Below are positions 1 through 6,519 of a DNA stretch of 6,672 bases, piece by piece; the stretch's first letter is position 1; every line of letters begins with the position of its first letter. The stretch comes from Microcaldota archaeon (GTDB lineage: Archaea; Micrarchaeota; Micrarchaeia; Norongarragalinales; Norongarragalinaceae): the NCBI GenBank assembly GCA_018304285.1, contig JAGVWL010000029.1, positions 1 through 6,672 of the forward strand. The letters are read 5' to 3'. Made by a program: the position numbers and the translations under genes. The notes beneath the pieces were generated by a model, which did not search any database, was not told the origin of the DNA, and saw only the letters and a list, made by a program, of their open reading frames with translations.

Positions 1-269
1 TGAAGCAAGAGCACGGAATTGATTTTTCGAGTGCAAAAAAAATCGTAGAAAAGGCGGTGGCGCAGTCCGCCGAAAAAGGGCTCGGGAAAATCGGTGCGGG
101 GATTTTGAACAAGCTCTTGGCTGAAGCGGAGGTTAGCGTGACTTCCGAAGACATGGAAGAATGGCAGGATGCGAAGTGGATTGTTTCAAAAACTGGCGAA
201 AGCGGGCCGAACCCGGCGCACGTTTTGAAAAAGGCCGGTGAATTGCTGGCTGCAAAAAAACAAGAATGA
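1..269 (+). CDS. argH: Argininosuccinate lyase, C-terminal fragment (5' end outside window)
   Basis: ArgH cleaves argininosuccinate into arginine and fumarate in the cytosol, the last step of arginine synthesis. The frame is open from the window edge (first full codon at base 3) to TGA at 267-269, giving 88 residues. The fragment matches the ArgH C-terminal region in layout. A helix containing FSSAKKIVEKAV corresponds to the family's 'F..AH.IV...V' segment. An acidic helix ending in EEWQDAKWIV sits where others have 'l.DPe.sV', and then comes SGPNPAHVLKKA, equivalent to the usual 'GG(T/P).PeeV' tail. The conserved GG appears here as SG. The catalytic serine loop and the first three quarters of the protein are missing only because the window starts late. 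A GTG at 57 is an internal valine, not a start, since the homology runs through it. Position directly ahead of argF and argG supports the call. Confidence 0.8.
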   Translation, partial: KQEHGIDFSSAKKIVEKAVAQSAEKGLGKIGAGILNKLLAEAEVSVTSEDMEEWQDAKWIVSKTGESGPNPAHVLKKAGELLAAKKQE

Positions 270-290
270 AAACGGATGGTGGAAAAAAAA

Positions 291-1235
291 ATGCATTTGT
301 TGTCGGTTTTGGATTTGGACGTGAAGGAAACGGTATTCCTTGCTGCGGCGGCAAAGTCGAACCCCGCGAAATACGCCAAGGCGATTGCAGGCAAGAGCGT
401 AGTAACGCTTTACGAAAAGCCTTCGACGCGCACGAAAATATCTTTCGAGCTGGCGGCGAAGGAAATGGGCGCGCACGTCATAGACCTGCCCAACGCGCAC
501 TTGAAGAGCAAGCACGAAGACGTTTTCGACAGCGCGAAAACCATTTCGCAGTACGCCGACTTGTTCGCCGCGCGCGTCTACTCGCACGAATTCCTCGCCG
601 AATTCTCGCAGTACAGCGAAATTCCGGTGGTAAACCTATTGAGTGATGAGGAACACCCGTGCCAGGCGCTGGCGGACATGCTCACGATAAGCGAGCATTG
701 CGGCCTGGAAGGCACGAAAGTCGCGTTCGTCGGCGATTCAAACAACGTGTGCAATTCGCTCATGCTCGCCTGCGCTTCGGCAGGCGTGGATTTCGCAGTC
801 GCATCACCCGAAGGCTTCCTGCCTGGGGAAAAGTTTTTGGGCAAGGCGAAGCAGCTTGCCGGCGCCAGCAAAAGCAAGCTCGAAGTTTCCAGCGACCCTT
901 TCAAGGCCGTGGAAAACGCGGACGCCGTTTATACGGACGTTTGGGTGAGCATGGGGCAGGAAAGCGAAGCGAAAGAAAAGCTCGCTGCTTTTGCAGGGTT
1001 TGAAGTCACGCAGGAATTGATGGCGCACGCTGCAAGCCAAGCGGTTTTCATGCACTGCCTTCCCGCGCAAAAAGGGGTGGAAGTAGAGAAAAGCGTGATC
1101 GAGGGGCTGCAGTCGGTGGTTTTCGCGCAAGCCGGAAACCGCGTTCACGCGCAGAAAGCGGTTTTGCTCGCGCTCATAGGAGAGCAGGAACTGAAGCAAA
1201 AGTTAATGCAGGGCATTGCATTGGAGGAAGCGTAG
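291..1235 (+). CDS. argF: Ornithine carbamoyltransferase
   Basis: Transfers the carbamoyl group of carbamoyl phosphate to ornithine, giving citrulline and phosphate, in the cytosol. In numbering from ATG 291 (314 residues, normal for the family), the carbamoyl phosphate loop is EKPSTRTKISFE (STRT at 45-48). HPCQ is at 122-125 and the second-domain motif FVGDSNNVCNSLM at 146-158. The ornithine-binding loop DVWVSMGQE starts at 216, HCLPA is at 255-259, and QAGNRVHAQKA near 280 supplies the conserved arginine. The SMG loop distinguishes it from aspartate carbamoyltransferase. Two changes stand out: lysine follows STRT where arginine is usual, and HCLPA is followed by QKG rather than the common HRG. 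Start choice: ATG 291 has GGTGG at 278-282 eight bases upstream and gives the usual short 'M(K)HLLS' N-terminus. ATG 276 would add five residues but has no ribosome binding site. The start is 21 bases after argH. Confidence 0.95.
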   Translation: MHLLSVLDLDVKETVFLAAAAKSNPAKYAKAIAGKSVVTLYEKPSTRTKISFELAAKEMGAHVIDLPNAHLKSKHEDVFDSAKTISQYADLFAARVYSHEFLAEFSQYSEIPVVNLLSDEEHPCQALADMLTISEHCGLEGTKVAFVGDSNNVCNSLMLACASAGVDFAVASPEGFLPGEKFLGKAKQLAGASKSKLEVSSDPFKAVENADAVYTDVWVSMGQESEAKEKLAAFAGFEVTQELMAHAASQAVFMHCLPAQKGVEVEKSVIEGLQSVVFAQAGNRVHAQKAVLLALIGEQELKQKLMQGIALEEA

Positions 1236-1238
1236 GAA

Positions 1239-2447
1239 ATGAAATTCAAGAAAGTTGTTTTGCTTTATTCCGGCGGGTTAGACACGAGCGTGATGCTCAA
1301 ATGGATTCAGGAAAAGTATTCCTGCGAGCTCATCGCGCTAACGCTGGACATCGGCCAGCCGCAAACCGATTTCGAAAAAACCAAGGCCAAGGCTCTGAAG
1401 CTCGGCGCCAAGAAGGCGTTCGTTATCGACGCCAAAAAGGAATTCGCCGAGGAATACGTTTCCAAAGCGATCAAAGCCAACGCCATGTACGAAGATTCCT
1501 ATCCGCTAAGCACGGCAATAGGAAGGCCGCTTCTCGCAAAATGGGCGGTGAAAATCGCGGAGCAGGAAGGGGCGGATGCGATAGCGCACGGGAGCACTGG
1601 AAAGGGAAACGACCAAGTGCGCATCGAAGCTACCGTGTCGAGCCTAAACCCGAATCTCACTTCGTTAGCGCCGGTGCGCGAGTGGGGGCTTACGCGGGAA
1701 GAAGAAATGGCTTACGCCGAAAAGCACGGCATTCCCATTCCCGAGAAAAGCGTGTATTCGACCGACGAAAACATGTGGGGCAAGAGCACGGAATGCGGGG
1801 TTTTGGAAGACCCGTTCCACGAGCCCCCGAAAGAAGTGTTTTCCTACACGACCCTGCCTGAAAAAGCGCCAGCCGAAGCTGAATTGATTGAAATAGAATT
1901 CCAAGCTGGAATCCCGTGCGCTTTGAACGGCGTGAAAATGCCTTTGCACGAGCTAGTAATGAAGCTCAACGGCATCGCGGCAAAGCACGGCGTGGGCGTG
2001 TCCGACCACATGGAAGACCGCATCGTGGGGCTGAAAAGCCGCGAGGTTTACGAATGCCCGGCGGCGGAATGCATTCTGAAGGCGCACAAGGACTTGGAGA
2101 AAACCGTTTGCACGATCCACGAAAACACTTTCAAAACGATGGTGGACGACAAGTGGGCGTATATGGCTTACGCCGGATTGTGGCTCGACCCGCTCATGGG
2201 CGGGCTCAACGCGTTCATCGACAAGGCGAACGAAAAAGTTTGCGGGAAAGTCAAGCTCAAGCTCTTCAAGGGAAGCGCGAAAGTAGTCGGGCGCTCTTCG
2301 CCTTACGCGCTTTACGACCTCAACCTGTCCACCTACGAAAAGGGAAGCTTGTTCAACCAGAACGCCGCGCCGGGCTTCATCGAACTGTGGGGCCTGCAGT
2401 CTAAGCTGGCAAACCACATCAGCGCCAAAAACGGTGCACACAAATGA
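1239..2447 (+). CDS. argG: Argininosuccinate synthase
   Basis: Condenses citrulline and aspartate with ATP (to AMP and pyrophosphate) to form argininosuccinate. At 402 residues it has the full length of the common form. The N-terminal PP-loop ATP site SGGLDTS is at residues 11-17. The aspartate/citrulline site AHGSTGKGNDQVR is at 116-128, followed by LNPNLTSLAPVREW. A signature stretch around 172-192 contains DENMWGKSTECGVLEDP. The citrulline-binding RIVGLKSREVYECPAAE starts at 261, and the C-terminal multimer-forming part carries SSPYALYDLNLSTY at 353-366 and APGFIELWGL. All the expected catalytic motifs are intact. ATG 1239 lies three bases after the argF stop. A GGAGG at 1223-1227, inside the end of argF, is the likely ribosome binding site with somewhat long spacing (11 bases). 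The TGA overlaps the argC start. Confidence 0.97.
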   Translation: MKFKKVVLLYSGGLDTSVMLKWIQEKYSCELIALTLDIGQPQTDFEKTKAKALKLGAKKAFVIDAKKEFAEEYVSKAIKANAMYEDSYPLSTAIGRPLLAKWAVKIAEQEGADAIAHGSTGKGNDQVRIEATVSSLNPNLTSLAPVREWGLTREEEMAYAEKHGIPIPEKSVYSTDENMWGKSTECGVLEDPFHEPPKEVFSYTTLPEKAPAEAELIEIEFQAGIPCALNGVKMPLHELVMKLNGIAAKHGVGVSDHMEDRIVGLKSREVYECPAAECILKAHKDLEKTVCTIHENTFKTMVDDKWAYMAYAGLWLDPLMGGLNAFIDKANEKVCGKVKLKLFKGSAKVVGRSSPYALYDLNLSTYEKGSLFNQNAAPGFIELWGLQSKLANHISAKNGAHK

Positions 2448-3448
2448 ATGCAATGCCGGCAGTTTCAGTAATCGGAGGATCTGGTTACGCCGCAGCCGAA
2501 CTCGTGAAAATACTTTCACAGTACGGGCTTGTCGAGCTGAAGCACGTTTACTCGCACTCGAAAACGGGAAGCATCCGCAAGCTACAGCAGAGCCTGAAAA
2601 AAGACTTGAAACTGACGGACAAAAATCCAGCGGAAGTTTTCCAGGAAAGCGACGTGGTTTTCCTGGCCACTCCAATGGAAACTTCGCTTGAACTAGTGCC
2701 GAAAGCGCTTGACGCCGGCTGCAAGGTCATAGACTTGAGCCCGGCATTCCGCTTGCCTGATGAAAACGCGTTTTTCGAAGCCCACGGTTTCGAACACCCC
2801 TATCCTGAACTCTTGGGCGAAAGCGCGTACGGGCTGACTGAACTCAACAAGCCAGCCATAGCAAAAAGCAAGCTTGTGGCAAACGCAGGATGCTATGCGA
2901 CCAGCGTCATTCTAGCGGCAGCGCCGTTGGCGGGAAAAGCCTCCAAACTAATCGCGGACTGCAAAAGCGGTTCGAGCGGAGCCGGCGCGAACCCCCAGCA
3001 CATTAACGCCCACCACAGCGAGATCCACGGGAACGTCGTCGCCTACAAGCTCTTGACGCACAACCATTCCTTCGAAATATCCGCCAAGACGGGCTGCGAG
3101 GTTTACTTCGTGCCACACGTCATTCCCATTTCCCGCGGTATTTCATCAACGGTTTACTTCGAACTGGCAGAACAGCTCGAAGCTGAAGAAATAGCAAAAG
3201 CGTACGGCAAGTTTTTTGGCGGAGAGCCGTTTGTGCAAACGCTTTCCGAAGTCCCGAAAATACCTGCCGTGTTAGGCACGAACGACTGCAAAATCGGCGG
3301 TTTTGCCGTGAAGAAAAACATTGCAGTATGCGTGTCCTGCATCGACAACCTGATTAAAGGCGCTGCGGGGCAAGCGGTCCAGAACATGAACGTAATGCTC
3401 GGGTTTAGCGAAGCGCAAGGCTTGGAGCGGCAAGGGTTGTTCCTATGA
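2444..3448 (+). CDS. argC: N-acetyl-gamma-glutamyl-phosphate reductase
   Basis: NADPH-dependent reduction of N-acetylglutamyl phosphate to N-acetylglutamate semialdehyde, third step of the pathway. The 334-residue protein has the usual two parts: a Rossmann NADP domain opening with VIGGSGYAAAEL (9-20) and LATPMETS, then the catalytic domain. The nucleophile is Cys150 in VANAGCYAT, where most relatives read NPGCYPT. SGSSGAG (176-181), the HSEIHGNVVAY segment, the catalytic-histidine region LTHNH (204-208) and the C-terminal IDNLIKGAAGQAVQNMN (300-316) are all present. The family's GYTGAEL is GYAAAEL here. Start: ATG 2444 overlaps the argG stop as ATGA and is preceded by GGTG at 2433-2436, seven bases away. 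An in-frame ATG at 2453 would remove only three residues. A LysY-type enzyme of the LysW pathway looks unlikely because argJ is adjacent. Confidence 0.95.
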   Translation: MNAMPAVSVIGGSGYAAAELVKILSQYGLVELKHVYSHSKTGSIRKLQQSLKKDLKLTDKNPAEVFQESDVVFLATPMETSLELVPKALDAGCKVIDLSPAFRLPDENAFFEAHGFEHPYPELLGESAYGLTELNKPAIAKSKLVANAGCYATSVILAAAPLAGKASKLIADCKSGSSGAGANPQHINAHHSEIHGNVVAYKLLTHNHSFEISAKTGCEVYFVPHVIPISRGISSTVYFELAEQLEAEEIAKAYGKFFGGEPFVQTLSEVPKIPAVLGTNDCKIGGFAVKKNIAVCVSCIDNLIKGAAGQAVQNMNVMLGFSEAQGLERQGLFL

Positions 3449-4614
3449 AAAACTTTATTCCAAAGGGCTTTCTTTTTGCAGGCGTGCACTGCAGCATAAA
3501 GAAACAACGGAAAGACCTGGGCATCGCCTTTTCGCAAGCAGATTGCAAGACAGCCGGCGTTTTCACCACCAACAGCCTAAAAGGCGCGCCGTTGATAGTG
3601 ACGGCCAAAAAAGTCTCGGGAACAAGCCGGATGCTGGTAGTCAACAGCGGCATTGCCAACGCGTGCACCGGCAAAAAAGGAGTGAAAAACGCCGAAGAAA
3701 CGTGCGGTATTGCAGCAAAAAAAGCGGGGTTGAGCGAAAAACAAGTCCTGGTCGCATCAACCGGAATCATCGGAAAACAACTGCCGATGCAAAAAATGAC
3801 GGACGGGATAAAACAAGCTTTGGAGAAACTAAGCCCTAAAGGCGTTTACGGCTTTTCCGAAGCCATTCTAACCACCGACACGAAAACCAAAACCGCATCT
3901 GCGAAAATCAGCGTGAACGGCAAGGCAGTCTCGCTTTTAGGAATTGCCAAAGGCTCAGGCATGGTTTCACCAAACATGGCAACCACACTGGCGTTTGTTT
4001 TCACAGACGCGGAGATTTCACAGGCTGCATTGTCAGCTTCGCTCAAGAAAGCGGTTGGTTCGACGTTCAACGCGATTTGCGTCGACGGCGACACTAGCCC
4101 AAACGACTGCATCATCGTAATGGCCAACGGAATGGCTGGAAACCATCCAATCGCGAAAAACGGCAAGAACTTCTACAACGCATTGCACGGCGTGTTGCTC
4201 GCGCTTGCTAAGGCGGTCGTGGAAGATGGCGAGGGCGCAAGCAAAACCATTGAAATTACGGTCAGCAAGGCGGCAAGTAACGCGGATGCTAAAAAAGCGG
4301 CGAAGGCAATCGTCGGCTCCATGCTCGTAAAAACCGCGGTTTTCGGAGGAGACCCGAACTGGGGCAGGATTCTCACGGCACTGGGATACAGCGGAGCCAA
4401 AGTGGATTTCAATGCAGTCCGCCTGGCGCTCAATGAAGTAGTGTTGTTCAATCGCGGAAAGCCCACGGGACTCGAAAAAAAAGCCGCGCTAAAGCTCAAG
4501 GAAAAAACAGCGCGCATAGACGTAGTCCTGAATTCCGGGAAAAGCTCAGCCAAAGCTTGGGGCTGCGACTTGACTCTCGAATACGTAAAACTCAATTCGA
4601 GGTATTCAACATGA
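3445..4614 (+). CDS. argJ: Ornithine acetyltransferase / glutamate N-acetyltransferase (ArgJ)
   Basis: Transfers the acetyl group of N-acetylornithine to glutamate, releasing ornithine and regenerating N-acetylglutamate. Some members also use acetyl-CoA to start the cycle. The 389-residue precursor belongs to the self-cleaving N-terminal-nucleophile family. KGSGMVSPNMAT ends at Thr180, the predicted nucleophile, with autocleavage between Ala179 and Thr180 to give alpha and beta chains. The oxyanion-hole motif STGIIG is at 105-110. GVFTTN, VDGDTSPND (213-221), FGGDPNWGRIL (300-310) and the C-terminal AWGCDLTLEYVK (371-382) are all clear. A notable change is NSGIANAC (67-74), where the family usually has NSGNANA. 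Sequence alone cannot say whether this enzyme is bifunctional. No argA is in the operon, so an acetyl-CoA-using ArgJ, or an argA elsewhere, is needed to prime the cycle. It starts in an ATGA overlap with argC, with AAGGG about eight bases upstream. Confidence 0.95.
   Translation: MKNFIPKGFLFAGVHCSIKKQRKDLGIAFSQADCKTAGVFTTNSLKGAPLIVTAKKVSGTSRMLVVNSGIANACTGKKGVKNAEETCGIAAKKAGLSEKQVLVASTGIIGKQLPMQKMTDGIKQALEKLSPKGVYGFSEAILTTDTKTKTASAKISVNGKAVSLLGIAKGSGMVSPNMATTLAFVFTDAEISQAALSASLKKAVGSTFNAICVDGDTSPNDCIIVMANGMAGNHPIAKNGKNFYNALHGVLLALAKAVVEDGEGASKTIEITVSKAASNADAKKAAKAIVGSMLVKTAVFGGDPNWGRILTALGYSGAKVDFNAVRLALNEVVLFNRGKPTGLEKKAALKLKEKTARIDVVLNSGKSSAKAWGCDLTLEYVKLNSRYST
4599..4603 (+). promoter_or_regulatory. 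Ribosome binding site deciding the argB start
   Basis: GAGGT lies inside the last codons of argJ, seven bases before ATG 4611. It decides the argB start: the frame stays open upstream to a TTG at 4557, but that region is explained by the conserved argJ C-terminus and has no comparable site. It also makes this junction a re-initiation point on the polycistronic message. Confidence 0.65.
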
Positions 4615-5333
4615 AGAACGGAGAAAAACCGGTAGTAGTGAAAATCGGGGGCGAACTGCTGGAAGAAAAATACGTTGACGGAACGGCTGGAGACTGCGCC
4701 AAGCTTGCGGCGGTAAAACCGCTCGTGATAGTGCACGGCGGAGGAAAGCAACTCAACCGCGAAGCCACGGCCAGCAAAGAATTTTTCAACGGCTTGCGCG
4801 TAACCGATTTGCAAACGATTGCGCTAGCCCAGCAGGTTTTCCTCGGCCCAACGAAAACAAGGCTGATGCTGGCCTTGCTCAAGGCAGGATGCAAGCCGGT
4901 AGGATTGAGTGGCAGGGACAATGCGTTCGTCAAGTGCACTAAAATCGAAAGCCTCGGGTTTGTCGGCAAAGTTGAAAGCGTTGATTCCGCGTTCCTCAGG
5001 CTCTTCCTGTCAAACGGCTTCACGCCAGTAGTAACCCCACTTGGCATTGCAGGTAGTGCATTAGTCAACGTCAACGCAGACGAGCTAGCCGCAAGCATCG
5101 CCAACGCTTTGAACGCAAGCCTGGTTTTCTTAACTCCAACTGGCGGGGTCCTTGTAAACGGGATTGTCGCCCGCAGCGTTAGCGCAAACCAAGCGGACGA
5201 GCTGGTGAAAAAAGGAATGGTTTCCGGCGGCATGATTCCCAAGCTGCTGAACGGAATAGCCGCGGCTAAAAGCGGGCTGAAAGTCAGCATCAGCGAAAAC
5301 CTGTTTGAAGCAGGCACCGAAGTGAAAGCATGA
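4611..5333 (+). CDS. argB: N-acetylglutamate kinase
   Basis: Phosphorylates N-acetylglutamate with ATP, the second step and often the feedback-controlled one. The amino acid kinase fold is clear: VVVKIGGELL with Lys11, VHGGG at 41-45, NGLRVTD (60-66), GLSGRDN (98-104), VNVNADE (152-158, the substrate/metal-site Asn153 and Asp157) and SGGMIPKL with Lys211. At 240 residues it is short. It begins seven residues before the first strand and so lacks the mobile N-terminal helix that carries arginine inhibition in hexameric kinases; E. coli ArgB also lacks it and is insensitive. Oddities: the nucleotide-site 'L(T/S)D.xG(V/I)' motif reads LTPTGGV (174-180), with proline where aspartate is usual, and HGGG is followed by KQ. 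The start at ATG 4611 is an ATGA overlap with argJ and has its own GAGGT site. A LysZ role (LysW pathway) is less likely next to argJ. Confidence 0.93.
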   Translation: MKNGEKPVVVKIGGELLEEKYVDGTAGDCAKLAAVKPLVIVHGGGKQLNREATASKEFFNGLRVTDLQTIALAQQVFLGPTKTRLMLALLKAGCKPVGLSGRDNAFVKCTKIESLGFVGKVESVDSAFLRLFLSNGFTPVVTPLGIAGSALVNVNADELAASIANALNASLVFLTPTGGVLVNGIVARSVSANQADELVKKGMVSGGMIPKLLNGIAAAKSGLKVSISENLFEAGTEVKA

Positions 5334-6472
5334 ACGCCATCGGCAAAACGGATTTTTTCGCGGCTGATACCTATTCCCGCTTTCCGCTAGTCGCCGAACG
5401 TGGGAAGGGCGCCTGGATTTTCGGCGAAAAAGGCGAAAAATACCTTGATTTCGTTGGCGGGTTGGGAACCGCGGCCGTAGGCCACTGCAACCCGCAAGTC
5501 GTCAAGGCAATTACGGCCCAGTCCAAAAAACTGATTCACGCGTCAAACTTGTTCTACTCCGAAGAGCAGGCGGAATTAAGCGAGTTGTTGTGCTCAATCT
5601 CTGGGCTTGAAAAAGTTTTTTTGACCAACAGCGGCGCCGAATCGGTGGAATGCGCTATCAAGACGGTGCGGAAAGCGACTGGAAGGGAAAAGATAATCGC
5701 GTTCAAAAACGGCTTTCACGGACGGACCATGGGGGCGCTGTCGCTAACGTGGAACGAAAAATACCGCCTGCCTTTCGAGCCGCTGCTTTCAGGCGTAGAG
5801 TTTGCGGAGTTCAACAACCTCGAGTCTGTTGAAATAGACGGCGAAACTGCCGCAGTGTTCGTCGAACCGGTGCAAGGAGAAGGCGGGGTTGTCCCCGCAG
5901 AAAAAGAATTCCTCAAAGGGCTCAAGGATTCTTGCGAGGACAAGCAAGCCCTGCTGGTCTTGGACGAAGTGCAGACCGGCTTCGGGAGGACGGGGCATAT
6001 GTTCGCATTCCAGAAATACGGCGTAACTCCGGACTTGCTTTGCTTGTCGAAAGCAATGGGAGGCGGCGTTCCAATCGGCGCAGTGGTCGGAAGCCCGCTT
6101 GAAGCGCTGAAAAAAGGAGAGCATGCGTCCACGTTCGGCGGCAACCCGCTGGCTTGCGCTGCATCCATCGCCGCAATAAAGTTCATACTCAAGAAAAAGC
6201 TGGCTGAAAAAGCGCGCGTTTTGGGCGGGCGGTTTATCCACAAGGTTTCCGAAATCGCGCCTAGCCGGGGCTTGGGGTTCATGGTCGCAATCGAAGCCGA
6301 GAGCGAGGAAGAACGCGGAAAAATCGTTTCCAAAGCGTTTGAAAAGAAACTCTTGCTGTCGAAAGCAGGAAAAAAAGCAATACGCATCATGCCGCCGCTA
6401 GTGGCTTCAGAAAAGCATCTTGGACAGTGCGTAAAAATTCTGGAAAGCGTTTTTTCAAGATGCAAAAGCTAG
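5330..6472 (+). CDS. argD: Acetylornithine aminotransferase (class III, PLP)
   Basis: Converts N-acetylglutamate semialdehyde plus glutamate to N-acetylornithine and 2-oxoglutarate, using pyridoxal phosphate. The 380-residue protein has the normal ArgD length and all class III landmarks: the cofactor phosphate motif NSGAESVE (100-107), FKNGFHGRTMGALS (125-138), the glutamate switch region EPVQGEGGV (179-187), and the cofactor aspartate in DEVQTGFGRTG (212-222). The Schiff-base Lys241 is in LSKAMGGGVPIGA, with STFGGNPLACAA (267-278) after it. The small C-terminal domain has SRGLGFMVAIE and IRIMPPLV. Many ArgD proteins also act on succinyl-diaminopimelate or related lysine intermediates; this cannot be judged here. 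The ATG overlaps the argB stop as ATGA, and only a weak AGTGA precedes it (5321-5325), so translation probably depends on coupling. It is the last recognisable operon gene, ending in TAG. Confidence 0.95.
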   Translation: MNAIGKTDFFAADTYSRFPLVAERGKGAWIFGEKGEKYLDFVGGLGTAAVGHCNPQVVKAITAQSKKLIHASNLFYSEEQAELSELLCSISGLEKVFLTNSGAESVECAIKTVRKATGREKIIAFKNGFHGRTMGALSLTWNEKYRLPFEPLLSGVEFAEFNNLESVEIDGETAAVFVEPVQGEGGVVPAEKEFLKGLKDSCEDKQALLVLDEVQTGFGRTGHMFAFQKYGVTPDLLCLSKAMGGGVPIGAVVGSPLEALKKGEHASTFGGNPLACAASIAAIKFILKKKLAEKARVLGGRFIHKVSEIAPSRGLGFMVAIEAESEEERGKIVSKAFEKKLLLSKAGKKAIRIMPPLVASEKHLGQCVKILESVFSRCKS

Positions 6473-6484
6473 GGGGTGAAAAAC

Positions 6485-6514
6485 TTGGCGAAGAAGAAAA
6501 AGAAGAAGAAATAA
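6485..6514 (+). CDS. Possible polylysine mini-peptide (uncertain)
   Basis: A nine-codon frame starting at TTG 6485 reads M-A followed by seven lysines and TAA at 6512-6514. A strong Shine-Dalgarno-like GGGGGTGA (6472-6479), one base from the ideal GGAGGTGA, overlaps the argD stop and lies about six bases before the TTG. An in-frame GTG at 6476 could instead start a 12-residue form (V-K-N-L-A-K7), but it sits within that site. The terminator stem begins six bases after the stop. A short frame rich in one amino acid followed by a terminator resembles an attenuator leader peptide. However, no downstream gene is visible and it lies at the end of the arg operon, so this could be a chance frame in a purine-rich tract. 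I recognise no family. Confidence 0.2.
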   Translation: MAKKKKKKK

Positions 6515-6519
6515 AACGC

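Noticed and set aside
1953..2675. A 240-codon open frame on the minus strand across argG and argC
   Set aside because: It lies opposite two well-supported genes, shows no recognisable motif, and is explained by their codon composition.
4557..4610. TTG start extending ArgB by 18 residues
   Set aside because: The region encodes the conserved argJ C-terminus; ATG 4611 has the ATGA overlap and a GAGGT site at 7-base spacing.
4173..4814. A 213-codon minus-strand frame across the argJ-argB junction
   Set aside because: Both genes beneath it are strongly supported; no family features seen.
4592..5317. A 241-codon minus-strand frame opposite argB
   Set aside because: Mirror of a conserved kinase gene; its serine-, leucine- and proline-rich product is typical of an antisense shadow.
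2444..5333. LysW-type lysine/arginine pathway (LysY/LysZ) instead of ArgC/ArgB
   Set aside because: An intact argJ sits between them, which belongs to the acetylated pathway, and no LysW carrier or LysX ligase gene is present.
5716..6465. A 249-codon minus-strand frame opposite argD
   Set aside because: It spans the conserved argD catalytic motifs on the other strand and has no start context or domain of its own.
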